DNA of 64,000 bases from an uncultured Clostridia bacterium (GTDB lineage Bacteria; Bacillota; Clostridia; Christensenellales; Aristaeellaceae): NCBI GenBank assembly GCA_946414315.1, contig CAMKNZ010000002.1:1-64000 (forward strand), written 5' to 3'. Position numbers and translations under genes: made by a program. The notes beneath the pieces are model-generated. The model had not been told where the DNA came from. It did no database searches and saw nothing but the letters and a program-made list of their open reading frames with translations. Shown here piece after piece: positions 1 through 9,494 of this stretch. Position 1 is the first letter of the stretch. Every line of letters begins with the position of its first letter.

Positions 1-439
1 AGTAGTCCAGCAGCCATTTCAGCTTCGTTCCGCTGAAATATGCGTCCGGCACCAGTCCGGTCTTTTCCCGGATCATATCCGCGCAGCCGTCCGCCACCAG
101 TCGGTCCACGATCCCGCTGGTCCGCCGGCACTGCCAGACGATGGCGTTGCCCGCGCACTCGCCTGTCTTCCGGTCCCACAGGAAAGTGGTCTCCCGCTGG
201 TTCGTGATGCCGATCGCCGCGATGTCCGCAGGGTTCACCCCGCTCAGGCGCACCGCTTCCCGCAGGGCCGTCACCTGGCTGTCCAGGATGTCCTTCGGGT
301 CGTGCTCCACCCAGCCGGGCTTCGGATAGTGCTGGGGAAATTCTTTGTTGAACGCCGCGATCATCTCGCCGTCTTCGGTGAAGATCACCGCGCGGGAACT
401 GGTCGTTCCCTGGTCAAGCGCCGCCAGGATCTTTTTCAT
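1..439 (-). CDS. glpK: Glycerol kinase, N-terminal part (runs off left edge)
   Basis: Reverse-strand reading gives MKKILAALDQGTTSSRAVIFTEDGEMIAAFNKEFPQHYPKPGWVEHDPKDILDSQ...GITNQRETTFLWDRKTGE, the classic FGGY glycerol kinase N-terminus. The start ATG (437-439) overlaps the TGA of the upstream gene (ATGA). Confidence 0.95.
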   Translation of the reverse strand, partial: MKKILAALDQGTTSSRAVIFTEDGEMIAAFNKEFPQHYPKPGWVEHDPKDILDSQVTALREAVRLSGVNPADIAAIGITNQRETTFLWDRKTGECAGNAIVWQCRRTSGIVDRLVADGCADMIREKTGLVPDAYFSGTKLKWLLDY

Positions 440-3400
440 CAGCCGCCCTCGCCTTCTGCATCAATGTCGTATTCTTCATACTCGTCGTATTCTTCATACT
501 CGTCGTATTCTTCGTATTCGTCCGCAGCTTCTTCCGGCCCTTCTTCTTCATATCCGGCTTCTTCGTAGTTTTCTTCTTCGGCTTCCTCCGGCGCTTCGGT
601 CTCTTCCGGCGCGGGGGTGGCCGTGGTCTCCTCCACCTTGTCCAGCTTCACTTCGATGCCGTACACGAACGACTTGCCTTTGCCCGTCGTTCCGAGCACC
701 ACCACGTTGTTGTACGCGGCGGGTGACGCCTCGATCTCGCCTTCGATCTGCAGGCTGTCCACCAGGCTGCCCGTGAGACCCTCCACCAGGTGGATCACGC
801 CGTTCTGCTCGCACTGGACAATCCAGCCGTTCCCGGTTTTGTCATACAGGGCGATCGGGGAGCTCTCGCTCCGGCTGCCCAGGCCATAGGCCCAGACCAC
901 CTTGCCGTCGCTCTTGTTCAGGGCGATCAGCGCGGCCGGCGTATCCGCCTTCAGGTTCAGCTTCTGCGCGCCTTCTTCGCTCAGACCGGTCACCGTGTAA
1001 TATACCAGGTCACTCAGCCCGTTCTGCCCGATCACGGGAGAAGCCTTCGCGCCGATGTTGTCCTTTTCCTTGTCCTTCTTGCTCTTGAAAACGCCCACGT
1101 CCGTGCACCAGATCTCCCGGCCGCTCAGCGCGTCATACCGGCGGATCTGGACGTCGCCGTTCCCCTTCTTCCGGTTGTTCAGCATGTTCGCCGTATAGAG
1201 GTTCAGCTCCCGGTTCGCCGTCAGGTCCAGGGCCACCGCCGCCATGACGCTGTCGCCGGTATCCACCGCCCATACGGGCTTCAGGGTGTTCGTATCCACG
1301 CAGCGGAGCACGCCGCCCATGTCGGCGTAGTAGATGTATTTGTCGTACGCGGCCAGGGAGCTTTCCACCGCCAGCAGCGCGTTGTTCTTCTGTCCCTTCG
1401 CCCGGCTGTTCATCGCCACGATGGAGGGAGAAATCTGGAACACGCCCAGGGAATAGTCAAAATTCGTCTGCAGCGACTCAAGATAGACCATGCCGTTCGT
1501 TCCGGCCACGATCAGGGTGTCGCTCACCCGGTCGATCAGCGCGCTGGTCTCAAAGCTTCCGATGTCGTTCAGCGGCCGGTGGTATTTACCGTCCAGGCCG
1601 TCGATCAGTTTCAGTTCCTTCTGGCTGTACAGGTTATACTGCCGCAGGCCAATCTGGCCGCGCTTAACCTTCATCTTCCGGGCGAACTGGCCCACTGACA
1701 TGAACGGATATCCGCCGGGATGCAGCGACGGCGTGCCCTTCATCGGATAACCCAGCTTGATGCTGTTGCGGGTGATCTTTCCGTCCTCCAGGTCCAGGAA
1801 GCGGATCACGCCGTCCACGCCGGGAATGATGACTTCCTTCAGCGCGCCCTTGTCGATCTTGCTTTCCGTGATATTGCTCTTCGTGCGCACCTCCGTGCTC
1901 CACCGGGCGATCACGGGCTGGTCGGTCCACTGGTATCCGTAGAAGGTCTGGTTCGTGCCCCGGGCGCTGCCGGCCTCCGTCTGCCACATCACGGAGAGTT
2001 TCAGCGGCGTGGCGCTCAGGTTGCCGACGGCCGCGTTCCGCCGGAAGTTGTCTCCCCGGAAGGTCAGCACGCCGAGCTTCTTTCCGTCCTTGGTATATTC
2101 ATCCGCGGCCGGCATATGGATCAGTTCCTTCGCCGGTCTGCTGTATTCTTTTTCCTTCTTCGTAACGCTGGAGTACACCGTCGTCTGGGTAATCAGGGAC
2201 GGGTCCGCTTCCGCCACCGCTTCCACGGTCAGGGGCGGGGTCGGCGTCACTTCCTCCGGCACCGGCGTAGGTGTAGGCGTGGGCGCGGGCGTCAGCGGCG
2301 CAGCGGGCTCCCCGGTTTCCTGTTCCTGCGGTTCCGCCTTCGGCTGTTCCGTCACCTGTTCCGCCGGCTGGGGCGTCGCTTCGGGCGCGGCCTCCGGCGT
2401 CGCTTCTCCGTCTGCGCCGGCCTGTGCCTGGGCCCTGTGCTCGTCCTCGTCGTAATAGTCGTCGTCTTCCGGATCCGCTCCGGCTGTGCTGCTGCCCGCC
2501 GTTTCCATGCCGATGGGCGAGCTCACGCTGATCTCCGCCGTATATCCGGTGTCGGTCCATTCTTCTTCTCCGGCCCGACGCGCATACAGCATCACCGTGC
2601 CTTCAAATCCGGTTGGCACCGGCATCTTGATCGTCCATACCTTGCTGTCCGCGTTGTCACCGAAGATGATCTCCGTCTCCGGTTCCCGGTCGCCGTCCGC
2701 CAGGAGCCTCAGCTCCTCCACGTCTTTCCCGGTCTGGGCCGAGAAGGTCAGCGTCTGGGGGGCGATCAGGCCCTGGGTCTCCGGCGCCACGAAGTCGATG
2801 ATCTGCGGGGCGGCCTTGGTCACGGTCGTATCCTTGCTGCCCAGTCCCTTCAGCAGCATCCATCCGGTTATTGCCAGCCCGGCCAGCACCAGCAGCGCCA
2901 CCGCAATCCGCAGCGTTTTGGTCTGGGCGCGGTTCGGCGCCGGTCCCTTCTCCTCTTCCATGCGGAAGGGCTGTTTTCTTTTTTCAAGATAGGCTCTGGC
3001 GTCCCGGCCGTAGAGGGATTCGCGCACGTTATCCGCCGCGGGCACCTGCTGTGTCGCGTCGTCGCTCATCCGTCCCGGGGCGTAGCCCACGTTTACCCGC
3101 GCGGTCCTGTCCTGCCGGACTGCCGCCCGGGGATCCCTCGGGTCTCTCAGATTCCGCGGGTCCCGCGGATCCCGTGTTCCGGGAGCCGCCGCGGTGCGCA
3201 TGGTGCTCTCCATGGATGTCTCGCGATCCATCGGAACTTCCCGGCGCGGCCGGGGCGCGGGCCGGCGCTGTTCCGGCATCGGGGGCCGTTTCGGAGCCAC
3301 CTGCGGCCGCGTTCCGGGGCGCTTCGCACCTTCCCGGGGAACGCCGTAGGGAGCCGCGGCCATGCGGCGCGCTTCCGGCGGCACCCGGCTGTCCGCGGAC

Positions 3401-3804
3401 TGGACCACCGGCTCAGCCGGCGCTTCGGTCTCTTCCGCCGCCTTGGGTTCCTCCGCCTTCACGGGTTCTTCCTGCCCGGCGGGCGCTTCCGGTTCGTCGG
3501 CAGTGATCGGCTCCATCGTGATCACCGGCTCCTCGGTATCAGCCGGCTCCGCCGGCGCAGCCGCTTCCTTCAGCTCTTCCGGTTCTTTGGCAGCATCCGT
3601 TTCCGGGCGCATGGAAAAAACGCCTGGTATAGCTGTCTCTGCCAGTTCCTCGATCCGGTCTTCCTCGTCGGAAACCACAGGATCCAGCCTCATGCCGATC
3701 TGGCCTTCAATCTGTCCGTTGACCGGTTCGCTCCGCCGCCGGTTCCTGCGCTGGGCGGTCATGCCCGTATATTCATTTTCGTGATTGCTGTTCCAATTGT
3801 CCAA
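439..3804 (-). CDS. Membrane-anchored PQQ-like beta-propeller protein with long disordered N-terminal region and acidic EYEEYD-repeat tail
   Basis: 1121 aa ORF; single TM (IAVALLVLAGLAITGWMLL); PQQ/WD-like blades (VIRFLDLEDGKI, LKPVWAVDTGDSVMAA, DGKVVWAYGLG); Pro/Glu-rich linkers. Confidence 0.75.
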   Translation of the reverse strand: MDNWNSNHENEYTGMTAQRRNRRRSEPVNGQIEGQIGMRLDPVVSDEEDRIEELAETAIPGVFSMRPETDAAKEPEELKEAAAPAEPADTEEPVITMEPITADEPEAPAGQEEPVKAEEPKAAEETEAPAEPVVQSADSRVPPEARRMAAAPYGVPREGAKRPGTRPQVAPKRPPMPEQRRPAPRPRREVPMDRETSMESTMRTAAAPGTRDPRDPRNLRDPRDPRAAVRQDRTARVNVGYAPGRMSDDATQQVPAADNVRESLYGRDARAYLEKRKQPFRMEEEKGPAPNRAQTKTLRIAVALLVLAGLAITGWMLLKGLGSKDTTVTKAAPQIIDFVAPETQGLIAPQTLTFSAQTGKDVEELRLLADGDREPETEIIFGDNADSKVWTIKMPVPTGFEGTVMLYARRAGEEEWTDTGYTAEISVSSPIGMETAGSSTAGADPEDDDYYDEDEHRAQAQAGADGEATPEAAPEATPQPAEQVTEQPKAEPQEQETGEPAAPLTPAPTPTPTPVPEEVTPTPPLTVEAVAEADPSLITQTTVYSSVTKKEKEYSRPAKELIHMPAADEYTKDGKKLGVLTFRGDNFRRNAAVGNLSATPLKLSVMWQTEAGSARGTNQTFYGYQWTDQPVIARWSTEVRTKSNITESKIDKGALKEVIIPGVDGVIRFLDLEDGKITRNSIKLGYPMKGTPSLHPGGYPFMSVGQFARKMKVKRGQIGLRQYNLYSQKELKLIDGLDGKYHRPLNDIGSFETSALIDRVSDTLIVAGTNGMVYLESLQTNFDYSLGVFQISPSIVAMNSRAKGQKNNALLAVESSLAAYDKYIYYADMGGVLRCVDTNTLKPVWAVDTGDSVMAAVALDLTANRELNLYTANMLNNRKKGNGDVQIRRYDALSGREIWCTDVGVFKSKKDKEKDNIGAKASPVIGQNGLSDLVYYTVTGLSEEGAQKLNLKADTPAALIALNKSDGKVVWAYGLGSRSESSPIALYDKTGNGWIVQCEQNGVIHLVEGLTGSLVDSLQIEGEIEASPAAYNNVVVLGTTGKGKSFVYGIEVKLDKVEETTATPAPEETEAPEEAEEENYEEAGYEEEGPEEAADEYEEYDEYEEYDEYEEYDIDAEGEGG
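466..528. repeat. 18-bp tandem repeat encoding (EYEEYD)n
   Basis: tcgtattcttcatactcg unit repeated about three times; translates on the minus strand to DEYEEYDEYEEYDEYEEYD. Confidence 0.8.
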
Positions 3805-3961
3805 CCTTCGTCGTCTCCTTTACATACAAAGATTTCGACATCGTATATTATAGCCGAAAGCCGGTCTGATCTCAAGTCCTGACCCATTGCCATTCACATT
3901 GCAAGCCCCTATAATACAACTGTTTCAATTTACTTTCTCCGCCCGCAGGCGGCATTCCCGA

Positions 3962-3994
3962 ATGATGAATTGTGAATTATGAATTCTGAATTTT
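3962..3994. repeat. AT-rich GAATTGTGAATTATGAATT repeat
   Basis: atgatgaattgtgaattatgaattctgaatttt. Confidence 0.6.
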
Positions 3995-4866
3995 CCCGTT
4001 GCTCCCTCTGCCCGCGGCAGTGCAAGGCTGACCGCTCCGTCAGGCCCGGTTTCTGCGGTCTCGGCGATCAGCTGCTCATTGCCCGCGCGGCCCCGCATCT
4101 GTGGGAGGAGCCGCCGATCTCCGGCACCCGCGGCACCGGTGCGGTCTTCTTTTCCGGCTGCACCCTGCGCTGCGTCTACTGCCAGAACGGGGATATCTCC
4201 CACCGGAACGCGGGCCGACCCTTCACCCCGCGGGAGCTTTCGGATACGCTGAAGCGCCTCTGCGATCTCGGCGTCCATACCCTGTCCTTTATCACGGGCA
4301 CGCCCTTCGTGCCTTGCATCCTGGAGGCGCTGGAGCTCTGGCGCCCGCCGCTGCCCCTGGTCTGGAACACCTCCGGCTATGAGACCGTGGAGACCCTGCG
4401 TATGCTGGAGGGCGTCATCGACGTCTACCTGCCGGACCTCAAGCACTTCACATCCCATGCCGGCAGACTCTGCGCCGGCGCCCCGGATTACTTTGCCGTC
4501 GCCTCCGCGGCCATTCAGGAAATGTGCCGCCAGACCGGCATCCCCGTCTATGATGAAAACGGCATCATGCTTCGCGGCACCCTGGTCCGCCATCTGATCC
4601 TGCCCGGCTTCACCTCAGAAAGCCTGCGCCTCCTCACCTGGATCAAAGACAACCTTCCCGAAGGCACCCCCGTCAGTCTCATGCGCCAGTATATTCCCTG
4701 CAACGGCGTCTCTGTTCCCGGCCTGGACCGCCGCATCACCGAACGCGAATATACCCGCGTCCGCGACCATATGCTTGCCCTTGACCTCCCCGGCTTCCTC
4801 CAGGAACCCGACTCCGCGGACCGGGACTTCATCCCCCTCTTCAATTCAGACGAAAGCTTTGTTTGA
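3979..4866 (+). CDS. Radical SAM protein, PflA-like / AmmeMemoRadiSam-type
   Basis: CSLCPRQCKADRS..GFCG N-terminal Cys motif and CTLRCVYCQNGDIS (CxxxCxxC); YLPDLKH. Confidence 0.8.
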   Translation: MNSEFSRCSLCPRQCKADRSVRPGFCGLGDQLLIARAAPHLWEEPPISGTRGTGAVFFSGCTLRCVYCQNGDISHRNAGRPFTPRELSDTLKRLCDLGVHTLSFITGTPFVPCILEALELWRPPLPLVWNTSGYETVETLRMLEGVIDVYLPDLKHFTSHAGRLCAGAPDYFAVASAAIQEMCRQTGIPVYDENGIMLRGTLVRHLILPGFTSESLRLLTWIKDNLPEGTPVSLMRQYIPCNGVSVPGLDRRITEREYTRVRDHMLALDLPGFLQEPDSADRDFIPLFNSDESFV

Positions 4867-4883
4867 TTAGTTCCGGTATTGAA

Positions 4884-4907
4884 AAAGAGGACCGTCCGGT
4901 CCTCTTT
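4884..4907. terminator. Bidirectional terminator between convergent genes
   Basis: aaagaggaccg-tc-cggtcctcttt perfect inverted repeat, followed by cgtttt on + and preceded by an A-run. Confidence 0.8.
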
Positions 4908-4911
4908 CGTT

Positions 4912-5811
4912 TTACTCAGCTTTCTTCACTTTCGGCACATGATACTCATACTTCCCGCCGAAATCAAACTTCACGCTTTCCGGCGGCATCTCCAGCAGCT
5001 CGGGATTGTCCATATGCTTCACCATGGACGCAAAGAACGCCGCGTAATGCGCCCCGGAGCACATCCGCTCATCCGCCGTCATACCCAGCGGCAGCCACCG
5101 CTTCATCCGGGCTTTCCCCTCGCTGTCCACCGTTGCTTCCTTCAGGATGTTCCCCATCCCGATGAACATGCCCACGTTGCCGAAGTTGTAAATATGATGC
5201 CACACATGATTCAGCCCGATGGAGGCATTGTTCGTGATAAACAGCCCGCTGAAGAACGGCAGTTCCTTCACCAGGCTCGCCGGTACCAGCCCGTACCGGT
5301 CCAGCAGCCGCCCGATGCCCACAAACGCCGTCGCCAGCCCGGGAATCTTCAGCAGCGTTCCCGCCAGCTTCGTCACGAAGGCGTCGTCCTCCGTGTTCCG
5401 GATTTTCTCCTGCGCGGCGATCATCCGGTCCCGCACATCAAAGATCGTGTCCGTCAGGTCAAACTCGATCCGGGCTGTGACCTCGTTGCTCTCATTGTTC
5501 TGCGGATCCTTCAGCACCACATAGGAGATGGAGCAGTTGTCCCGCGCGTAATACTGCTTGTTGTAGATAAACCGGTTCAGCTCCGGCAGCTGGCTCACCG
5601 ACCGGACGTACGCCGCGGCGATCACCTGCATAAAGGTGATCTTCTCCCCCTGCCGGTTCTTTTCCGCGATATAACGGGCCACTTTTTCATAGTCCATCCT
5701 GTGCTGCAGGAACACCTGCGCGTCGCAGCGCATGGGCATCAGATAGGGGGTGATCTGCACCAGGGGATCCACATCCTTGAGCCGTCTTCCGTCAGGCCTG
5801 AAACCGAACAT
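4912..5811 (-). CDS. 2-oxoacid dehydrogenase E2-like (CAT-fold) protein lacking lipoyl domain and catalytic HxxxDG
   Basis: E2 catalytic-domain-like (DAQVFLQHRMDY, VVLKDP, LGMTADERMCSGAHYAAFFASMVKHMDNPELL). The canonical DHRxxDG position reads DERMCSG. Confidence 0.75.
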   Translation of the reverse strand: MFGFRPDGRRLKDVDPLVQITPYLMPMRCDAQVFLQHRMDYEKVARYIAEKNRQGEKITFMQVIAAAYVRSVSQLPELNRFIYNKQYYARDNCSISYVVLKDPQNNESNEVTARIEFDLTDTIFDVRDRMIAAQEKIRNTEDDAFVTKLAGTLLKIPGLATAFVGIGRLLDRYGLVPASLVKELPFFSGLFITNNASIGLNHVWHHIYNFGNVGMFIGMGNILKEATVDSEGKARMKRWLPLGMTADERMCSGAHYAAFFASMVKHMDNPELLEMPPESVKFDFGGKYEYHVPKVKKAE

Positions 5812-5837
5812 ATCTTTTTACCTCCGTCAAAAAAATA

Positions 5838-5884
5838 AGGATCCCCCGCTTCGTCCTGTGTCCTCGGACGAAGCGAAGAATCCT
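5838..5884 (-). terminator. Rho-independent terminator after divIVA-like gene
   Basis: Minus strand CGCTTCGTCC-loop-GGACGAAGCG followed by GGGGATCCTTATTTTTTT. Confidence 0.8.
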
Positions 5885-5892
5885 GAATGATC

Positions 5893-6366
5893 TCAGAACA
5901 GTCCCGTTGCTTTTTCCAGCGCTTCCTGCTGTGCGTTCAGCAGTTCTTCAAACTTCCGCCGGTAGTCCGCAGCCGCCTCTTTCAGCGCGGCCACTTCCTT
6001 CTCCAGCCCTTCCCGCTCTTCGGCCAGGCCGTTCAGGCGCTCGTTCGCCTCGGTCTCCGCCTTCAGCCGGATCGCTTCCGCGTCCTCCCGGGCCTTGCGG
6101 ATGGTCTCTTCCTTCACCGTCGCCGCCATCTCCAGGATCTCCCGGAACTTGGTCTCGTCCTCCCGGCTCACTCCGGAGGTTTCCGGCGCGGGCGTCGAAG
6201 GCCGCACGATGGTCGTCTTCTGCCGGAGATCCGCGATCTCGTTGTTCAGCCGGTCCATCTCTTCGCAGATCAGGTCAAGGAAGGTATCCACCTCGTCCTT
6301 GTTGTATCCCCTGCTCTCAATCCCGAATTCTTTCTCCGCGATCATATCCGCCGTGATCCGTTCCAT
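5893..6366 (-). CDS. divIVA: DivIVA-domain protein
   Basis: ITADMIAEKEFGIESRGYNKDEVDTFLDLICEEMDRL, then coiled coil. Confidence 0.88.
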   Translation of the reverse strand: MERITADMIAEKEFGIESRGYNKDEVDTFLDLICEEMDRLNNEIADLRQKTTIVRPSTPAPETSGVSREDETKFREILEMAATVKEETIRKAREDAEAIRLKAETEANERLNGLAEEREGLEKEVAALKEAAADYRRKFEELLNAQQEALEKATGLF

Positions 6367-6510
6367 CTGGTGGCCCTCCTCATATTCTCTTTAATACTCA
6401 AAACTAAAATGTATTCATCCGAAGGGGTATGGGGCGTTTTCACGGCCGCTGCCAGTGGCAGATGAAGGCCGGGGAAACGTTAATCCATCCATCGGAAAGC
6501 CCCCTGTCGC

Positions 6511-7428
6511 TTACATTCCATATCCGCCGAAACTGGCGTAGCTTCCCGCTGCCACCGGCATGGTTCCGGTATAGGGATTATACCCTTCCAGCTGGCCGTT
6601 CCTGGCCGCGTTGAATTCCGCCGCATTCGGGCCCGTCCGGCGCTCCCGCCGGTTCGGATAAGGCGCTTCCGCCGCTGCGGCCATCCGCGTCGCCTGCATG
6701 TCCGGCATCCGCGGCGCTTCGAAAGCCGCCGCCTGCTCCGGCAGGATCTTCACACCTTCCGGCGCGATCACGACGATCCGCGCGCCCTGCAGCAGCCTCA
6801 CGCTGCAGCCCAGCGTAAACGCCGCGCCTGCCAGCATATCCTGGCACCGCATGCTTTCGCTCTCGTTGGCGATCGCGTCCAGCATTACGATCAGGGTCTC
6901 CCCGTCCTTCATGAACTCGATCGCTTCATAGCAGCTCTTCAGCCCCGTCAGCGTGATGATGTGCTCCACGTGCACCTGTCCGCGGCCTGCGCCGGGCTCC
7001 ACTCCGGGCATGTAGGAGATATTGCTCTTTTTCGCCATGGGGAAGCCGTTCTGGCCGGTAAAGCTGCCCTTGCCGACGTAGTCCTGCCGGGGCGCCGGGT
7101 CCTGGCGGAAATAGTTCGTCTGGCCGCCCTGCTGCTGGCCGTAGACCGGCGCAAAGGACGTGTTGCTGTATCCCGTCTGGTCGTAGGCAGTCTGCTGGTC
7201 ATATCCGCCGTAATAGGCCGGCGGGTTCATCCCCGTAAATCCGGTATGCACATACTGCGGATCCTGCGCGGGAGCCTGTCCCTGGATCATTTCGCCCATC
7301 TGGGGTTCCGCCGTCTTTTTGCGCAGCGGGCGGTAATGGCTCGTTCCCCCGTCAGGCCGGCGGGTAATATCCGCCGACATGCGGGCAAAGACCCCGCCGA
7401 TGTTCTTCATCAGATCCTTCAGTGCCAT
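6511..7428 (-). CDS. sepF: Cell division protein SepF
   Basis: C-terminal SepF domain: VEHIITLTGLKSCYEAIEFMKDGETLIVMLDAIANESESMRCQDMLAGAAFTLGCSVRLL. Confidence 0.85.
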   Translation of the reverse strand: MALKDLMKNIGGVFARMSADITRRPDGGTSHYRPLRKKTAEPQMGEMIQGQAPAQDPQYVHTGFTGMNPPAYYGGYDQQTAYDQTGYSNTSFAPVYGQQQGGQTNYFRQDPAPRQDYVGKGSFTGQNGFPMAKKSNISYMPGVEPGAGRGQVHVEHIITLTGLKSCYEAIEFMKDGETLIVMLDAIANESESMRCQDMLAGAAFTLGCSVRLLQGARIVVIAPEGVKILPEQAAAFEAPRMPDMQATRMAAAAEAPYPNRRERRTGPNAAEFNAARNGQLEGYNPYTGTMPVAAGSYASFGGYGM

Positions 7429-7452
7429 ACTCTATCCTCTCCTTGATCCCCG

Positions 7453-8139
7453 TTATCCCCGGGGCCCGAAAATTGCGCTTCCCACCCGGACCATGGTCGC
7501 GCCGTGCTTTGCGGCCAGGCGGTAATCCCCGCTCATGCCCATGCTCAGCTCTTCCATCCGGGCTCCGCCCAGGTCTTTCTCCCTGAGCCGGTCAAACAGC
7601 CCGCGCATCTTGGCAAACAGGCCGTCCAGGTATGCTTCGTCATCTGTCAGCGGCATCACCGCCATCAGGCCTTTGACCTCGATCCCTTCCAGCAGGGCGA
7701 TCCGTTTCAGGAACGCTTCCGTCTCCTCAAAGGGAACGCCGCCCTTCTGCTCCTCTCCTGCCGGGCTCACTTCCGCCAGCACCGGCATCCGCCGCCCGGC
7801 GGCGATGGCCCGGTTATGGATCTCCATGGCCAGCGGCTCCGAGTCCACCGACTGGATCATGCACACGTCCCCGATGATCTGCTTCACCTTGTTCCGCTGC
7901 AGCCGGCCGATCAGGTGGATCCGGAACCGGTTCTGCAGTCCGGGCAGTTTGCCCGCAAGTTCCTGAACCCGGTTCTCGCCGATCTCCGTCACGCCCGCTT
8001 CCGCCAGCGGCAGGATCTCTTCCGCGCTGTGGGTCTTCGTCACCGCGATCAGCCGCGGTGCGGGATACCGTCCCTCCGCCGCTTCCGCCAGCTCCTGCCG
8101 GATTCGCGCGACCCTGCGCGCCATCTCTTCGGGAGTCAT
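7453..8139 (-). CDS. yggS: YggS/PROSC family PLP homeostasis protein
   Basis: RLIAVTKTHSAEEILPLAEAGVTEIGENRVQEL...HLIGRLQRNKVKQI...MGMSGDYRLAAKHGATMVRVGSAIFGPR. Start set to MTPEEMARR at 8139 instead of the extended ORF start. Confidence 0.92.
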   Translation of the reverse strand: MTPEEMARRVARIRQELAEAAEGRYPAPRLIAVTKTHSAEEILPLAEAGVTEIGENRVQELAGKLPGLQNRFRIHLIGRLQRNKVKQIIGDVCMIQSVDSEPLAMEIHNRAIAAGRRMPVLAEVSPAGEEQKGGVPFEETEAFLKRIALLEGIEVKGLMAVMPLTDDEAYLDGLFAKMRGLFDRLREKDLGGARMEELSMGMSGDYRLAAKHGATMVRVGSAIFGPRG

Positions 8140-8153
8140 GCCTTCCTCCTTGA

Positions 8154-9392
8154 TCAGAACAGTCTTACCGTTTCGCCTTCGTAGATCGAATCCTGCTGGA
8201 TCGGAGCGATGTAGACCATCCCGTCCCGCTTGTCGACCACGTTCACCGGAACAAAGAACTGATATCCTTCCCGCACGACCACCACGCCGGGCATTCCGTC
8301 CTGGGTATACAGGGCCCTGTTCGGCACGCACAGGCTGCTCACGCTGTCACCCAGCACGCCCGTGCAGGTGCGGATATACAGGATCGGCTTCACGCTGCTG
8401 ATCACGTCCAGTCGGACCAGCAGTTCGCCGCCCGTCCGGGTGAAGCTGATTACCCGCGCCTGGACCATCGTATCCTTGAAGTTTTCAAGCTTCAGTTCGT
8501 ACGTGGCGCCTTCCACCGGGTTCCAGTTGCTGTCCTTGATCAGCATCAGCACGATCCAGTGCCCGTCCCGGACCAGTCGGTAGATCGTCGTCTTGCCCTT
8601 GGCATACTGGTCGCTCGCCCCCGAGGGCTTCTGGCCGTTGATCATCGAACGGACCTGTGCGGGGGTATACTGGTCGCAGTTCGTCGTCGTCAGGTTGTAT
8701 TCGTATCCGTCGGAATAGAAACTTACCAGTCCCTCGCTCTGGGCGCCGTACTGCTTCGTCCAGCTGCTGATACGCTGCAGCTGGCTCTGTTCGTCGTCAT
8801 ACAGGCGGGTCATCCGCTGGTCTTCGCTGTACATTTCCTTCAGCCGGGCCTGCCGGGCCTGGATCGCTGCGGAAAGCAGCGCTTCCTGGTTATTCATGTT
8901 GCCCCGGGCGCCGCCGATCAGCTCCCGCACTTCCCGGGCGCGGGTCATAACGTCGGCCTCCAGCTTTTCCATCCGGGCGTCTGTGGTCACCTGCTGCTTC
9001 AGCAGTTTGATCTGGTATTCCTTGATCTGGTCCCGGTAGTCCTGCAGCGCCGTCATCTCGCGGGTACTGAAACCGGAGGAATATACGTTGCAGACCACCG
9101 TTCCGCGGCCGACCAGGCTTCCTTCTTCCGCGATATAGTCGACGCTGCTCACGCCTTCCGCGTCAAAGGGGCTTTCGTCCCGGACGATCAGGCAGTCCCC
9201 GGTATACCGGGAGCCGATCACGCCCGCCGAGATCGTCGCGTAGGGGGATGACTGAGGAGTCAGCGTGGTGACCAGATACCAGATCGCGAACGCGAGTACC
9301 AGCACGATCAGCATGATCTGCGGCACGCTCATGCGCTTGTTCTCCTGCGGCTGCGGCATCTGAACCGGCTGCGGAGGCTGCATATCGTACAC
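8154..9392 (-). CDS. HlyD-like membrane fusion/adaptor protein
   Basis: N-terminal TM, then GSRYTGDCLIVRDESPFDAEGVSSVDYIAEEGSLVGRGTVVCNVYSSG; coiled coil; adjacent to yggS/sepF. Confidence 0.7.
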   Translation of the reverse strand: MYDMQPPQPVQMPQPQENKRMSVPQIMLIVLVLAFAIWYLVTTLTPQSSPYATISAGVIGSRYTGDCLIVRDESPFDAEGVSSVDYIAEEGSLVGRGTVVCNVYSSGFSTREMTALQDYRDQIKEYQIKLLKQQVTTDARMEKLEADVMTRAREVRELIGGARGNMNNQEALLSAAIQARQARLKEMYSEDQRMTRLYDDEQSQLQRISSWTKQYGAQSEGLVSFYSDGYEYNLTTTNCDQYTPAQVRSMINGQKPSGASDQYAKGKTTIYRLVRDGHWIVLMLIKDSNWNPVEGATYELKLENFKDTMVQARVISFTRTGGELLVRLDVISSVKPILYIRTCTGVLGDSVSSLCVPNRALYTQDGMPGVVVVREGYQFFVPVNVVDKRDGMVYIAPIQQDSIYEGETVRLF

Positions 9393-9463
9393 CTGCTTAA
9401 CCCCTCCTTTCCAGCATCCGAAAAAGCCTTTCGGCTCCCCCGGAAACGAAATCTCAAATAAGA

Positions 9464-9493
9464 ATTATATCATGCCTTTTTATTTTTTGGCAA
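9464..9493 (-). promoter_or_regulatory. Putative sigma-A promoter for HlyD-like/yggS/sepF operon
   Basis: Minus strand TTGCCA-18 bp-TATAAT, upstream of the 9392 start. Confidence 0.6.
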
Positions 9494-9494
9494 A

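Noticed and set aside
466-528. 18-bp tandem repeat considered as CRISPR/VNTR
   Set aside because: No unique spacers; it is an in-frame coding repeat.
1720-3882. 720-aa plus-strand ORF (and 790..1698, 1955..2455, 2871..3506)
   Set aside because: Antisense to the 439-3804 propeller protein; low-complexity Arg/His/Gly composition.
8139-8331. N-terminal extension of the yggS ORF to 8331
   Set aside because: The conserved YggS N-terminus begins at MTPEEMARR; the extension overlaps the HlyD-like gene out of frame.
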